Shown: in pieces, positions 1 through 6,335 of the stretch | How positions within the stretch are numbered: the stretch's first letter is position 1 | Layout of the letters: every line of letters starts with the position of its first letter | Assembly (NCBI GenBank): GCA_001797845.1 | Contig: MGQN01000009.1 | Location: 8,067-16,443 of the forward strand | Direction: 5' to 3' | From: Deltaproteobacteria bacterium RBG_16_44_11 | Lineage (GTDB): Bacteria > Desulfobacterota > Syntrophia > Syntrophales > Smithellaceae | DNA length: 8,377 bases | Notes under the pieces: generated by a model | What the model was told of the DNA's origin: nothing | The model's input: only the letters and a program-made list of their open reading frames with translations | Database searches by the model: none | Program-made: the position numbers and the translations under genes

Positions 1-477
1 TTTATGGCTGTTTGGCTTCTTCCCCGATACAAAAAATATCAACTCGGTGTCATGATTTCTAAAAGTCTTGACGGCGATATTGCCACCCGTATTGTTGAAA
101 CATCCGGATGTTTTTCCGTAAGGGGTTCTTCTTCCCGCGGAGGAGGCGGTGCCTTAAAAGAAATAATATCCAGAATGAAACAGTACCGGCTGGCGGCGCA
201 TGTCTTAGATGGGCCAAGAGGGCCGGCCGGCATTGTTAAGGACGGCGCCATCACTATTGCTCACGGCGCTGATGCCGCTATTGTTCCTTTCGGCATGAGG
301 GCCGATCGAGCATGGTATCTGAAGAGCTGGGATAGATTTATGATTCCTAAGCCTTTCGCGCACGTCACCATAATTTTTTATCCCAAGATTAAACTGCCGC
401 CCTTAAAAGCTGAAAAGGATTTTGAAGATCAAAGAAAATCGCTGGAAAAAATGATGCAACCGTATCTGTATCTCTAA
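1..477 (+). CDS. DUF374 / lysophospholipid acyltransferase-like protein, 3' part (5' end outside window)
   Basis: This is the C-terminal part of a protein that resembles the DUF374 branch of the lysophospholipid acyltransferase (LPLAT) superfamily, membrane-associated enzymes presumed to acylate lipid A or phospholipid precursors. Counting from the first Met (base 4), it shows VRGSSSRGG at residues 39-47, the family's substrate-binding block, and DGPRGP at 69-74, matching the acyltransferase (D/E)GPRG block. A WDRFMIPKPF segment follows at 109-118. The upstream block with the catalytic His of the HX4D motif is not present, and the frame stays open to base 1, so the Met at base 4 is probably internal and the gene continues to the left. 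In many Gram-negatives this gene sits in lipid A/LPS clusters near msbA, waaA or lpxK, but no such neighbour is visible here. It ends with TAA at 475-477, tail-to-tail with rdgC. The family assignment is confident; the exact substrate is unknown. Confidence 0.85.
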   Translation, partial: FMAVWLLPRYKKYQLGVMISKSLDGDIATRIVETSGCFSVRGSSSRGGGGALKEIISRMKQYRLAAHVLDGPRGPAGIVKDGAITIAHGADAAIVPFGMRADRAWYLKSWDRFMIPKPFAHVTIIFYPKIKLPPLKAEKDFEDQRKSLEKMMQPYLYL

Positions 478-493
478 GCATATACTTGTTTAT

Positions 494-1558
494 CTAATGT
501 TCCAGCCATTTGGCCAGACGCTTGAGCTCTTCTTCCCATGGGGGAGACCGGCGGATAGATAAAAAAGACGCGAACAGATTATCCATTATTTTTGCGGCGT
601 TTTCCATGAGATAAATTCTCTCCAGCAGTTTGCCCGCCGGGTCTTCCGGAGCTTCCGGCATATCTGTCACGGGCAATTTCAAAGATTGGAAGTCAAAAGT
701 ATCCGCTTTGAATATAAATTCCCATTCATTTTGATTATAAGTAAGCTTGATCCCCGCTTCTTTAACTTTTTTCCCCTGACGGATTGCTTCCTTTCCTTCT
801 TTGAGCTCGGCGTGAATTCCGGAGCAGACAACACCTTGCGCGTATTCGCCCTCGCCCGCCTCCAGAGCTATTCTTTTCAGGAGATGAAGTTCCACTTCGT
901 CACCGCTGTTTAGCGTGATCCTGCCGTTTCGTTCCTCCGATTTGAACCAGAGCCAGGTTAAAAATTCGCGGCCGATGAGAGAAACGCCTTCTGCGGATTC
1001 ATTATTTTTTGCCGGGGCAAGATTTTCTTGCGGCAATAATCGCCGGAGGTTCAGCAAAAAAGTTTTTTTAAACAATTCCACAAAATCATCCGCAACCTTA
1101 TCGGCAAGCGAAGAAAAATAAATAGTGTTATGTTTGAGCGACCAGCAAATATCATAAAAAGAAGGCACGGCATCTTGCCTCTGTATTAGTTCCAACGAAA
1201 CTTTCTCCTTGATGCCTACGGCAATTTGTTTGTTGATTCTGTTTTTACCGCTTTCGGCCAAATATCGTTTTTCTTCTTCCATCAATTTTAATTTCAACAG
1301 TTTGGGCGAAATCAGCTTCCGGTCGATGCGCAGGCAAAAAACAAGGTAATCGGCAAGCACGTAGTTGGCCTGTTCAAAATCGGCATCAAGCACATCGGTA
1401 AGAGAAACCCAGCCCATCTGTTTTTCTTGAGTTGATTTTTGCGTTTCCCGGTAAGAATTGGCTTTAATTTGTTTGTTGATAAAATTCAAAAAATCCTGTG
1501 GTAACTTACCATCCATATGAAAGCGCGCAAAAGAAAATCCACCTTTGAGTAATCCCAT
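494..1558 (-). CDS. rdgC: RdgC-like recombination-associated protein
   Basis: The predicted 354-residue protein resembles RdgC, a ring-forming DNA-binding protein that in E. coli and Neisseria modulates RecA-dependent recombination. Similarity is seen in the N-terminal half: an MGWV segment at residues 48-51 followed by a YVLADYLVFCLRIDRKLISP stretch at about 66-85. This aligns with the E. coli pattern MGWVPP...GQIVICARKEEKILP, then a charged helix rich in E and K. A second block with WSLKHNTIYFSS at 139-150 corresponds to the 'MMWIDTVNGLIMVDC' strand region. The C-terminal part is more divergent, and the protein is about 50 residues longer than E. coli RdgC (about 300 residues). I chose the ATG at 1556-1558 because GAGGTG (bases 1565-1570, read on the minus strand) lies 6 bases upstream. 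A GTG three codons further up overlaps that Shine-Dalgarno. The gene stands alone, is divergent from nadK, and ends with TAG 16 bases from the acyltransferase stop. Family membership is likely but judged by eye. Confidence 0.72.
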   Translation of the reverse strand: MGLLKGGFSFARFHMDGKLPQDFLNFINKQIKANSYRETQKSTQEKQMGWVSLTDVLDADFEQANYVLADYLVFCLRIDRKLISPKLLKLKLMEEEKRYLAESGKNRINKQIAVGIKEKVSLELIQRQDAVPSFYDICWSLKHNTIYFSSLADKVADDFVELFKKTFLLNLRRLLPQENLAPAKNNESAEGVSLIGREFLTWLWFKSEERNGRITLNSGDEVELHLLKRIALEAGEGEYAQGVVCSGIHAELKEGKEAIRQGKKVKEAGIKLTYNQNEWEFIFKADTFDFQSLKLPVTDMPEAPEDPAGKLLERIYLMENAAKIMDNLFASFLSIRRSPPWEEELKRLAKWLEH

Positions 1559-1582
1559 AATCAGCACCTCGTAGGCCGGAAC

Positions 1583-1610
1583 CCTATATTAAACGCCTTG
1601 AACATGTCAA
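1583..1610 (-). promoter_or_regulatory. Probable sigma70-type promoter of rdgC
   Basis: Read on the minus strand, a perfect TTGACA (bases 1605-1610) is followed after 16 bases by TATAGG (1583-1588), a 4/6 match to the -10 hexamer. The rdgC start codon lies about 25 bases downstream of the -10 box, giving a very short 5' UTR that still includes the GAGGTG Shine-Dalgarno. The -35 box lies inside an inverted repeat (1596-1612), so repression by a dimeric regulator is conceivable. Confidence 0.5.
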
Positions 1611-1612
1611 GG
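1596..1612. repeat. Inverted repeat CCTTGA-N5-TCAAGG over the rdgC -35 box, possible operator
   Basis: The 17-base sequence CCTTGAACATGTCAAGG has perfect 6-base arms around a 5-base centre. It covers the -35 hexamer of the proposed rdgC promoter and lies 120 bases upstream of the divergent nadK start, a position suited to an operator. It does not match the E. coli (CTGT-N8-ACAG) or Gram-positive (GAAC-N4-GTTC) LexA boxes. It differs by one base in spacing from an FNR box (TTGA-N6-TCAA). The regulator is unknown. Confidence 0.35.
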
Positions 1613-1661
1613 ATTTATATTCCGGAATTACTCTGGAAATCCAATCATTTTCAGTGTATGC

Positions 1662-1698
1662 CCTCTAAATATTTATCCATAGACAGAGGCTTTTTTTT
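1662..1698 (+). terminator. Weak hairpin plus T8 run in the nadK leader (terminator-like)
   Basis: CCTCT (1662-1666) can pair with AGAGG (1685-1689), and a run of eight T follows directly (1691-1698), which is the layout of an intrinsic terminator. The stem is only 5 base pairs and the loop is 18 bases, so it is weak. No + strand gene ends just upstream, so if functional it would act on a leader transcript of nadK or block antisense readthrough. It may equally be fortuitous. Confidence 0.25.
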
Positions 1699-1732
1699 GT
1701 GTTAGTGAGCACATATTTCGAGGGTTAAATCC

Positions 1733-2623
1733 ATGAAAATTCAGAAAATCGGCATGGTTGCCAATATTGAAAAGGCAAAAATAGCTCAGCACGCCAAATC
1801 ACTAAAAGAGTGGCTGGAGGAAAAAGGCGTGGAAGTTTTTCTGAATGCGGAAATTGCCGGTAAAATGGGTCTCGAAAACGGTCTAAAATGGGATGAGCTG
1901 GCGCGAAAATCGCAATTACTCGTTGTTTTAGGCGGTGATGGAACAATGCTTCGCGCCGCCCGGCATGTCGCCAGACATAACGTTCCCATTCTCGGTATAA
2001 ATATGGGCAGCTTCGGTTACCTGACCGAAGTTAATTTAAATGAAATGCACTCCACGCTGGAATTAATCCTTCGCGACAAATTTGAAGTGGAAAAAAGAAT
2101 GATGCTGTCTGTGGCTATAAAGCACGGCAAAAATATTACTAATGTTGGACATGTTTTAAATGATGTTGTTATCAATCGCGGCAACCTGTCCCGAATGATT
2201 GAGCTGGAAACGGCAGTTGATGCTGAATATCTTACAACTTATAAAGGAGACGGTCTGATTATTTCCACGCCAACAGGCTCTACGGCCTATTCGCTTTCCG
2301 CAGGCGGACCCATCGTTTTTCCCGAAAAAGATTTAATTATTATTAATCCCATTTGTCCGCATACTCTGACTAATCGCCCGATAATTTTTCCCGAAGATGC
2401 TAATTTAGAAATAACTCTCTGGTCCAAGGAAAGGGGCGCCACATTGACACTGGATGGACAGGAATCTTACAGCCTCAGCTCCGGTGACGTCGTAACAATA
2501 AAGAAATCGAAATTTGTTACAAAGTTGGTTCTTTCACCGCACCGCAGTTACTGGGAAATATTGCGTTCCAAATTAGGCTGGGGCGGCTTACCTTCGCAAA
2601 CAGGGAAAAAGAAAGATGCTTAA
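1733..2623 (+). CDS. nadK: NAD kinase (ATP/polyphosphate-NAD kinase)
   Basis: This cytosolic enzyme phosphorylates NAD+ to NADP+, the only biosynthetic route to NADP. The 296-residue protein has the normal length and all hallmark motifs. The GGDGT nucleotide/catalytic motif is at residues 67-71, followed by PILGINMGSFGYLTE (85-99). LNDVVI, with the conserved Asn-Asp, is at 142-147, and GDG at 172-174 leads into the strongly conserved TPTGSTAYSLSAGGP (179-193). A DGQ turn is at 241-243 near the C-terminal beta-sandwich region. The start is supported by GAGGG eight bases upstream of the ATG. It is the first gene of a four-gene unit, and its last 8 bases overlap the recN start. No firm promoter could be assigned in the spacer upstream. 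Confidence 0.97.
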   Translation: MKIQKIGMVANIEKAKIAQHAKSLKEWLEEKGVEVFLNAEIAGKMGLENGLKWDELARKSQLLVVLGGDGTMLRAARHVARHNVPILGINMGSFGYLTEVNLNEMHSTLELILRDKFEVEKRMMLSVAIKHGKNITNVGHVLNDVVINRGNLSRMIELETAVDAEYLTTYKGDGLIISTPTGSTAYSLSAGGPIVFPEKDLIIINPICPHTLTNRPIIFPEDANLEITLWSKERGATLTLDGQESYSLSSGDVVTIKKSKFVTKLVLSPHRSYWEILRSKLGWGGLPSQTGKKKDA

Positions 2624-4331
2624 TGACCTGAGCATTAAAAACTTCGCCATCATTGACGAACTCCAGGTTTCCTTTGGTGAAGGACTGAATATCATCTCCG
2701 GCGAAACCGGCGCGGGAAAGTCGATAATTATAGGTGCGGTAAGCCTGCTTTTAGGCGATAGAGCGACGGCGGACATGATTCGCACACAAGCGGACGCGGC
2801 AGAGGTGGAAGCACTCTTTGATATAAGCGCCAATAAACAGTTGCAGGAAAAAATCGCGTCTATGGGTTTTAATGCATCGGAAGAAATGGTTATTCGCCGG
2901 ATAATTTCACGTACCGGAAAAAACAAAGCTCTCATCAACGGGCAGATGGCGACGCTGGCGAATCTCGCGGCGATCAGCGAATCGCTTATTAATATTTGCG
3001 GTCAGCACGAACATCAGGTAATTCTCAATGCCGATAATCATATCGACATCCTCGATGAATTCGGAGGCTGCCTTGACCTCCGCGCCGAATATTTACTGGC
3101 TTATAACCGGTATATGCAAATAAGGGAACAAATAGAAAAACTGGAAAATTTGCGCCGCAGCCGTGAAGAGAAAACTGAGATGTTCAAATTTCTGCTCAAG
3201 GAAATTTCGGATATTAATCCGCAGTCTGCGGAAGACACGCATCTTGCCGATGAAAAAAAAGTTCTTGTCAACGCGCAAAAGCTTATGGATTACGCCAACC
3301 GCGCTTATGATTTACTCTATGGCGAAAAGGATTCCGCCGTCGTCAAACTGAAAGAAGTTCAGAACCAGGTAAAAGAAATTAGAAATATTGATGAAGGTTT
3401 AAAACTTGCCGAGACGGAGATAGAGAGCAGTTTTATTACTTTGCAGGAAGCAGCGCTGACTTTGCGCGATTACGGCAAAAGTCTTTTTTTCGATCCCGAA
3501 AGGCTGGCCATGATTGATGAGCGGCTTGAAATGCTCGGAAGGCTCAAACGCAAGCACGGAGGCTCTCTGGAAAGCGTTTTGCACAAGAAGCTGGAAATAG
3601 AAGAAGCGTTACAGCAGGTTTTTTCCGTGGAAGAAGAACTTGAAGAACTCTCCCGGCAAGAAACGGGCGCCAAAAGTGATTTGCGGCAAAAAGCGCTCAA
3701 TCTTTCGGGACAAAGAAATCAGGCGGCAGTTAAACTGAAACACGCCGTAGAAAAAGAAATACATGAGTTGAATATGCCGCATGCTTCTTTTGAGGCTAAA
3801 TTTAAGAAATGTGCCGCTGATAAGAATGCTGAATATTTTGGACCGAAAGGCAGTGATGAGATAGAATTTTATCTGACAGCTAATGCCGGTGAAGAACCAA
3901 AACCGCTGAACAAGATTGCTTCCGGCGGCGAATTATCACGCATCGTTTTAGCGCTTAAAAATGTTTTGTCACGCACAGGTTCAGTAGCTACGATTATTTT
4001 TGATGAAGTGGATAACGGCATCGGCGGAGCGACAGCAGAAATTGTCGGCCGGAAATTAAAGGAAGTTTCCGCCAATCACCAGGTTATCTGCATCACTCAT
4101 TTGCCTCAAATTGCCTGCTACGGTGAAGAGCACTTATATGTTTCCAAAAAAGTCACAAAAGGCAGAACGACCACATCTGTGGGGAAGCTGGATGATAAAC
4201 AAAAAATTGAGGAAATCAGCCGCATGCTCGGCGGCGTTGACGTAACCGAAACAACACGTGAACATGCCCGCGAGATGATGAAAGGTTCCAAAGCATCGGG
4301 TGCGGGCAATAGCCGGGATGGAAAATGCTGA
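2616..4331 (+). CDS. recN: DNA repair protein RecN (SMC-like ATPase)
   Basis: RecN is a cohesin/SMC-like ATPase that acts early in double-strand break repair with RecA. The 571-residue protein has the full family architecture. The N-terminal half of the ATPase head carries the Walker A GETGAGKS at residues 29-36, and an ICGQHEHQ segment typical of RecN lies at about 128-135. A central coiled-coil-rich region, dense in E, K, L and Q, covers roughly 150-380. The C-terminal half of the head carries the ABC signature SGGELSR (436-442), the Walker B TIIFDE (459-464, catalytic E464) and the switch motif ITHLPQ with T494 and H495. Its ATG lies inside the end of nadK (8-base overlap) with only a weak purine-rich Shine-Dalgarno, so translational coupling is likely. 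RecN is LexA-controlled in E. coli, but no LexA box was recognised ahead of this operon. The length matches the family (about 550-570). Confidence 0.97.
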   Translation: MLNDLSIKNFAIIDELQVSFGEGLNIISGETGAGKSIIIGAVSLLLGDRATADMIRTQADAAEVEALFDISANKQLQEKIASMGFNASEEMVIRRIISRTGKNKALINGQMATLANLAAISESLINICGQHEHQVILNADNHIDILDEFGGCLDLRAEYLLAYNRYMQIREQIEKLENLRRSREEKTEMFKFLLKEISDINPQSAEDTHLADEKKVLVNAQKLMDYANRAYDLLYGEKDSAVVKLKEVQNQVKEIRNIDEGLKLAETEIESSFITLQEAALTLRDYGKSLFFDPERLAMIDERLEMLGRLKRKHGGSLESVLHKKLEIEEALQQVFSVEEELEELSRQETGAKSDLRQKALNLSGQRNQAAVKLKHAVEKEIHELNMPHASFEAKFKKCAADKNAEYFGPKGSDEIEFYLTANAGEEPKPLNKIASGGELSRIVLALKNVLSRTGSVATIIFDEVDNGIGGATAEIVGRKLKEVSANHQVICITHLPQIACYGEEHLYVSKKVTKGRTTTSVGKLDDKQKIEEISRMLGGVDVTETTREHAREMMKGSKASGAGNSRDGKC

Positions 4332-4783
4332 GAAAAGCGCGCATTGATGATGTGAAAACTATTCACCGGTTGATAAATTCATCAGCGGCAAAGGGCGAAA
4401 TGCTTTCGCGCTCTTTAATGGATATTTATGGTTCTTTGCGGGATTTTTTTGTTTACTATGATGAAGATGAATCGGCGGTGTCCGGTGTTTGTGCGATGAA
4501 TATCATCTGGGAAAATCTCGCGGAAATCCGTTCGCTTTATGTGGATGAAAATTACCGCGGAAAAGGCATCGGCAAGGAACTGGTAGAAGCTTGTATTTCC
4601 GAGGCCATTACGCTGGGACTTTTTAAAATATTTACTCTTACCTATAAGCGTGATTTGTTCGGCAAGCTGGGATTTCAAGAAGTTGACCGCGCCACTTTGC
4701 CGGAGAAGATTTGGTCGGATTGCTTCCGCTGTTCCAAATATCCGGATTACTGCGATGAAGTAGCGATGATCATGGAACTATGA
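4325..4783 (+). CDS. argA: Short GNAT N-acetyltransferase, probable N-acetylglutamate synthase (ArgA-like)
   Basis: This is a 152-residue single-domain GNAT protein of the short, stand-alone ArgA type (the kind represented by Mycobacterium Rv2747), which would transfer acetyl from acetyl-CoA to L-glutamate in the first step of arginine synthesis. The N-terminal strand is LRKARIDDVKTIHRLI. The segment WENLAEIRSLYV (62-73) leads into the acetyl-CoA pyrophosphate-binding loop RGKGIG (78-83), then TLTYKRDLFGKLGFQEVD at 104-121. The lack of an amino-acid-kinase domain separates it from the classical E. coli ArgA. The C-terminus has a cysteine group, C133, C136 and C143 (CFRCSKYPDYC), also recalled from related short ArgA proteins. 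It overlaps recN by 7 bases and mltA by 4, with weak Shine-Dalgarno sites, so it is co-translated. The GNAT fold is certain; glutamate as substrate is inferred from family resemblance, and no other arginine gene is in view. Confidence 0.82.
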   Translation: MLRKARIDDVKTIHRLINSSAAKGEMLSRSLMDIYGSLRDFFVYYDEDESAVSGVCAMNIIWENLAEIRSLYVDENYRGKGIGKELVEACISEAITLGLFKIFTLTYKRDLFGKLGFQEVDRATLPEKIWSDCFRCSKYPDYCDEVAMIMEL

Positions 4784-5967
4784 AATACCGGCGAAGAATT
4801 ATCCCGTTAATAATTGTTGTCTGTCTTGCGGGGTGCATGCGGGTCCTGCCGCCGGTTCCGTCGCCACCGCCGGCAAAACCAATGGCGCCTTTTTTTCTTG
4901 TTGCCGCCGAGGATATGAATTTTGCCGATGATCTCGACCTAGCCTCACTGGAGCTGGCGATTGAGCGCAGTATTAATTATTATGAGAATTCCGGAAGAGA
5001 CAAAATTTACCGTATTGCGGATAGATTAATCGACGCGGGCAAACTTAAAGAAACGATCATCGCGTTTAATGAGGTTTTACGTCAGGGCGGGAGCCCTGAA
5101 GATTTAAAAAAAAGAATAACCGTCGACTTTGATATCTATATGGCGGCAGGCGCGGACGCGGACAGAAAAGCGCTGTTTACCGGCTACTATGAACCTTTGC
5201 TTACCGGTTCGCTCATTCGCACCGAAAGATACAAGTATCCGCTTTATAAGCCGCCACCTGATTTGATAATAAAAAATTCATCAGCAAGTGAAAATACAAT
5301 TGGCCGGGTCAAAAACGGCGAATTTGTCCCTTATTATAGCCGCGAAGAAATTGATGTGGGGGGAGTTTTGCTGGGCCGGAATTTGGAGCTTATCTGGGTT
5401 GATGATCCCGTGGAATTATTTTCCCTGCATATTCAGGGTTCCGGAAAAATAAAACTCGAAGATGGAACGCTATTAACGGTCAGTTACGCGCAGAATAACG
5501 GTCGGCCGTTTAGCTCCGTAACCAGAATTATGCTGGATCGCGGAAGGATTGGCGGCCGCGACGCATCGTATCGCAATTTTAAAATATTTTTAAAAGGAAA
5601 GAGCGAACAGGAGCTCTACGAGATTCTGAGCCATAATGAAAGGTATATATTTTTTCGCTTTGTAGATGCGGATCCGGTAGGATCTTTAGGCGAGCCGGTA
5701 ACTCCGGACAGATCTATTGCCACCGATCCGGATTTTTTCCCGGAAGGGGCATTGGCTTTTATCCGTTTGCGCAAACCGGTATTTGACGAGCGGGGAAATA
5801 TTAAGAAGAGAGTTAACTTTTCGCGTTTTGTGTTGAGTCAGGATAAAGGCTCGGCCATCAAAGGCCCCGCCCGGGTGGATTTATTCTGCGGCTTCGGACC
5901 GGAAGCGCAGGCTACTGCCGGCAGTCTCAAAGAAAAAGGCGAACTGTATTTACTGATAAAAAAGTGA
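4780..5967 (+). CDS. mltA: Membrane-bound lytic murein transglycosylase A (lipoprotein)
   Basis: MltA cleaves the MurNAc-GlcNAc bond of peptidoglycan, forming 1,6-anhydroMurNAc, and is normally anchored to the inner face of the outer membrane. The 395-residue protein begins with a basic n-region (MKYRRR), a hydrophobic core and the lipobox LAGC, with the lipidated Cys at residue 19. A proline-rich linker follows. The MltA domain shows FTGYYEP (133-139) and, further on, SLHIQGSGKIKLEDG and YAQNNGRPF. The 3D domain carries three conserved aspartates: D316 in TPDRSIATD, D355 in QDKGSAIKGP, and D367 in ARVDLF, so the catalytic machinery looks intact. The residue after the lipid Cys is Met, not Asp, which fits outer-membrane sorting by the usual Lol rule. 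The start overlaps the argA stop (ATGA). It is the last gene of the nadK-recN-argA unit, and no convincing terminator follows. Confidence 0.95.
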   Translation: MKYRRRIIPLIIVVCLAGCMRVLPPVPSPPPAKPMAPFFLVAAEDMNFADDLDLASLELAIERSINYYENSGRDKIYRIADRLIDAGKLKETIIAFNEVLRQGGSPEDLKKRITVDFDIYMAAGADADRKALFTGYYEPLLTGSLIRTERYKYPLYKPPPDLIIKNSSASENTIGRVKNGEFVPYYSREEIDVGGVLLGRNLELIWVDDPVELFSLHIQGSGKIKLEDGTLLTVSYAQNNGRPFSSVTRIMLDRGRIGGRDASYRNFKIFLKGKSEQELYEILSHNERYIFFRFVDADPVGSLGEPVTPDRSIATDPDFFPEGALAFIRLRKPVFDERGNIKKRVNFSRFVLSQDKGSAIKGPARVDLFCGFGPEAQATAGSLKEKGELYLLIKK

Positions 5968-6105
5968 TGGTACTCTGCTTTGTATGGCAATAGTTTTTGG
6001 CCAAAGAAATTATGAAATTAGAATATGTATCTTAAGTATGATTATTCCGTTCTTATCGAGGCGCTAAATACGGCGCCGAAGAGAAATAAAGTGAAAAAAT
6101 AGTCC
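5968..6105 (+). other. Non-coding spacer between mltA and the kdp promoter
   Basis: No plausible gene is seen here. There is a perfect 10-base palindrome TTTGGCCAAA (5996-6005) and a hairpin-capable pair GGCGC/GCGCC (6060-6064 with 6073-6077, 8-base loop). Neither is followed by a T run, so neither is called as the terminator of the mltA operon. The region is AT-rich. Confidence 0.5.
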
Positions 6106-6134
6106 TTGACAGCCCTGATAAAAGGCGTTAGCAG
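6106..6134 (+). promoter_or_regulatory. Probable promoter of the kdp leader
   Basis: A perfect -35 hexamer TTGACA (6106-6111) is followed after 17 bases by TAGCAG (6129-6134), a poor (3/6) -10 element. A start near 6141 would place the 5' strand of the riboswitch P1 helix (from 6148) at the very beginning of the transcript, where a riboswitch is expected. The -35 box and the position are good evidence; the -10 is weak, and an activator might be needed. Confidence 0.45.
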
Positions 6135-6147
6135 AGCCGCGATATTT

Positions 6148-6274
6148 TATGCCTAAGTCCGTTGCTAAATGGATACGGGGGACCCGAGCAGTCAGGGGCG
6201 CATTTCTTGATTGATAAAGAATAGGACACTTCCCTGTCCGAGCCCGTCAGCTAACCTTGTCGGCGTATGGGAGG
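6148..6274 (+). promoter_or_regulatory. c-di-AMP riboswitch (ydaO/yuaA class) controlling kdpAB
   Basis: The aptamer aligns segment by segment with the Thermoanaerobacter ydaO RNA. P1 is TATGCC (6148-6153) with GGCGTA (6262-6267). CGGG-GGA-CCCG (6176-6186) is the short conserved hairpin. GGGC (6196-6199) pairs with GCCC (6242-6245). A variable hairpin is TTTCTT (6203-6208) with AAAGAA (6216-6221). GGACA (6224-6228) and TGTCC (6235-6239) close a loop CTTCCC, which pairs with the 3' tail GGGAGG (6269-6274) as the known pseudoknot. The conserved 3' core CGTCAGCTAACCTTGTCGGC is intact. The class binds two c-di-AMP molecules and usually turns genes off when ligand is bound; K+ transporters are classic targets, since c-di-AMP lowers K+ uptake. 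kdpA starts 143 bases downstream on the same strand. Class assignment is confident; the sign and mechanism of control are inferred. Confidence 0.93.
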
Positions 6275-6335
6275 ATGATTTTTATTGATTGCCTTTCTTA
6301 TCCAATTCTTTATAATCATTTTAATTTTTATATAG

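Noticed and set aside
4..6. ATG at base 4 as the true start of the acyltransferase-like gene
   Set aside because: The frame is open to base 1, and the block with the catalytic His expected upstream is missing, so this is most likely an internal Met of a gene cut by the window edge.
1565..1567. GTG as the rdgC start (adds three residues)
   Set aside because: It lies within the GAGGTG Shine-Dalgarno that is correctly spaced (6 bases) for the ATG at 1556-1558.
1598..1610. FNR-type box (TTGA...TCAA) in front of rdgC
   Set aside because: The spacing between half-sites is 5 bases, where the FNR consensus needs 6 between TTGA and TCAA; kept only as an unassigned inverted repeat.
2588..2938. 116-codon open frame on the minus strand over the start of recN
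   Set aside because: It is antisense to well-conserved nadK/recN coding sequence, with no recognisable domain and serine/arginine-rich low-quality translation.
5978..6006. CTTTG/CAAAG pair and the TTTGGCCAAA palindrome as the mltA terminator
   Set aside because: Short stem with a 19-base loop, and no T run follows.
6060..6077. GGCGC/GCGCC hairpin as an intrinsic terminator before kdp
   Set aside because: It is followed by a purine-rich sequence, not T residues; no support for termination on either strand beyond the stem itself.
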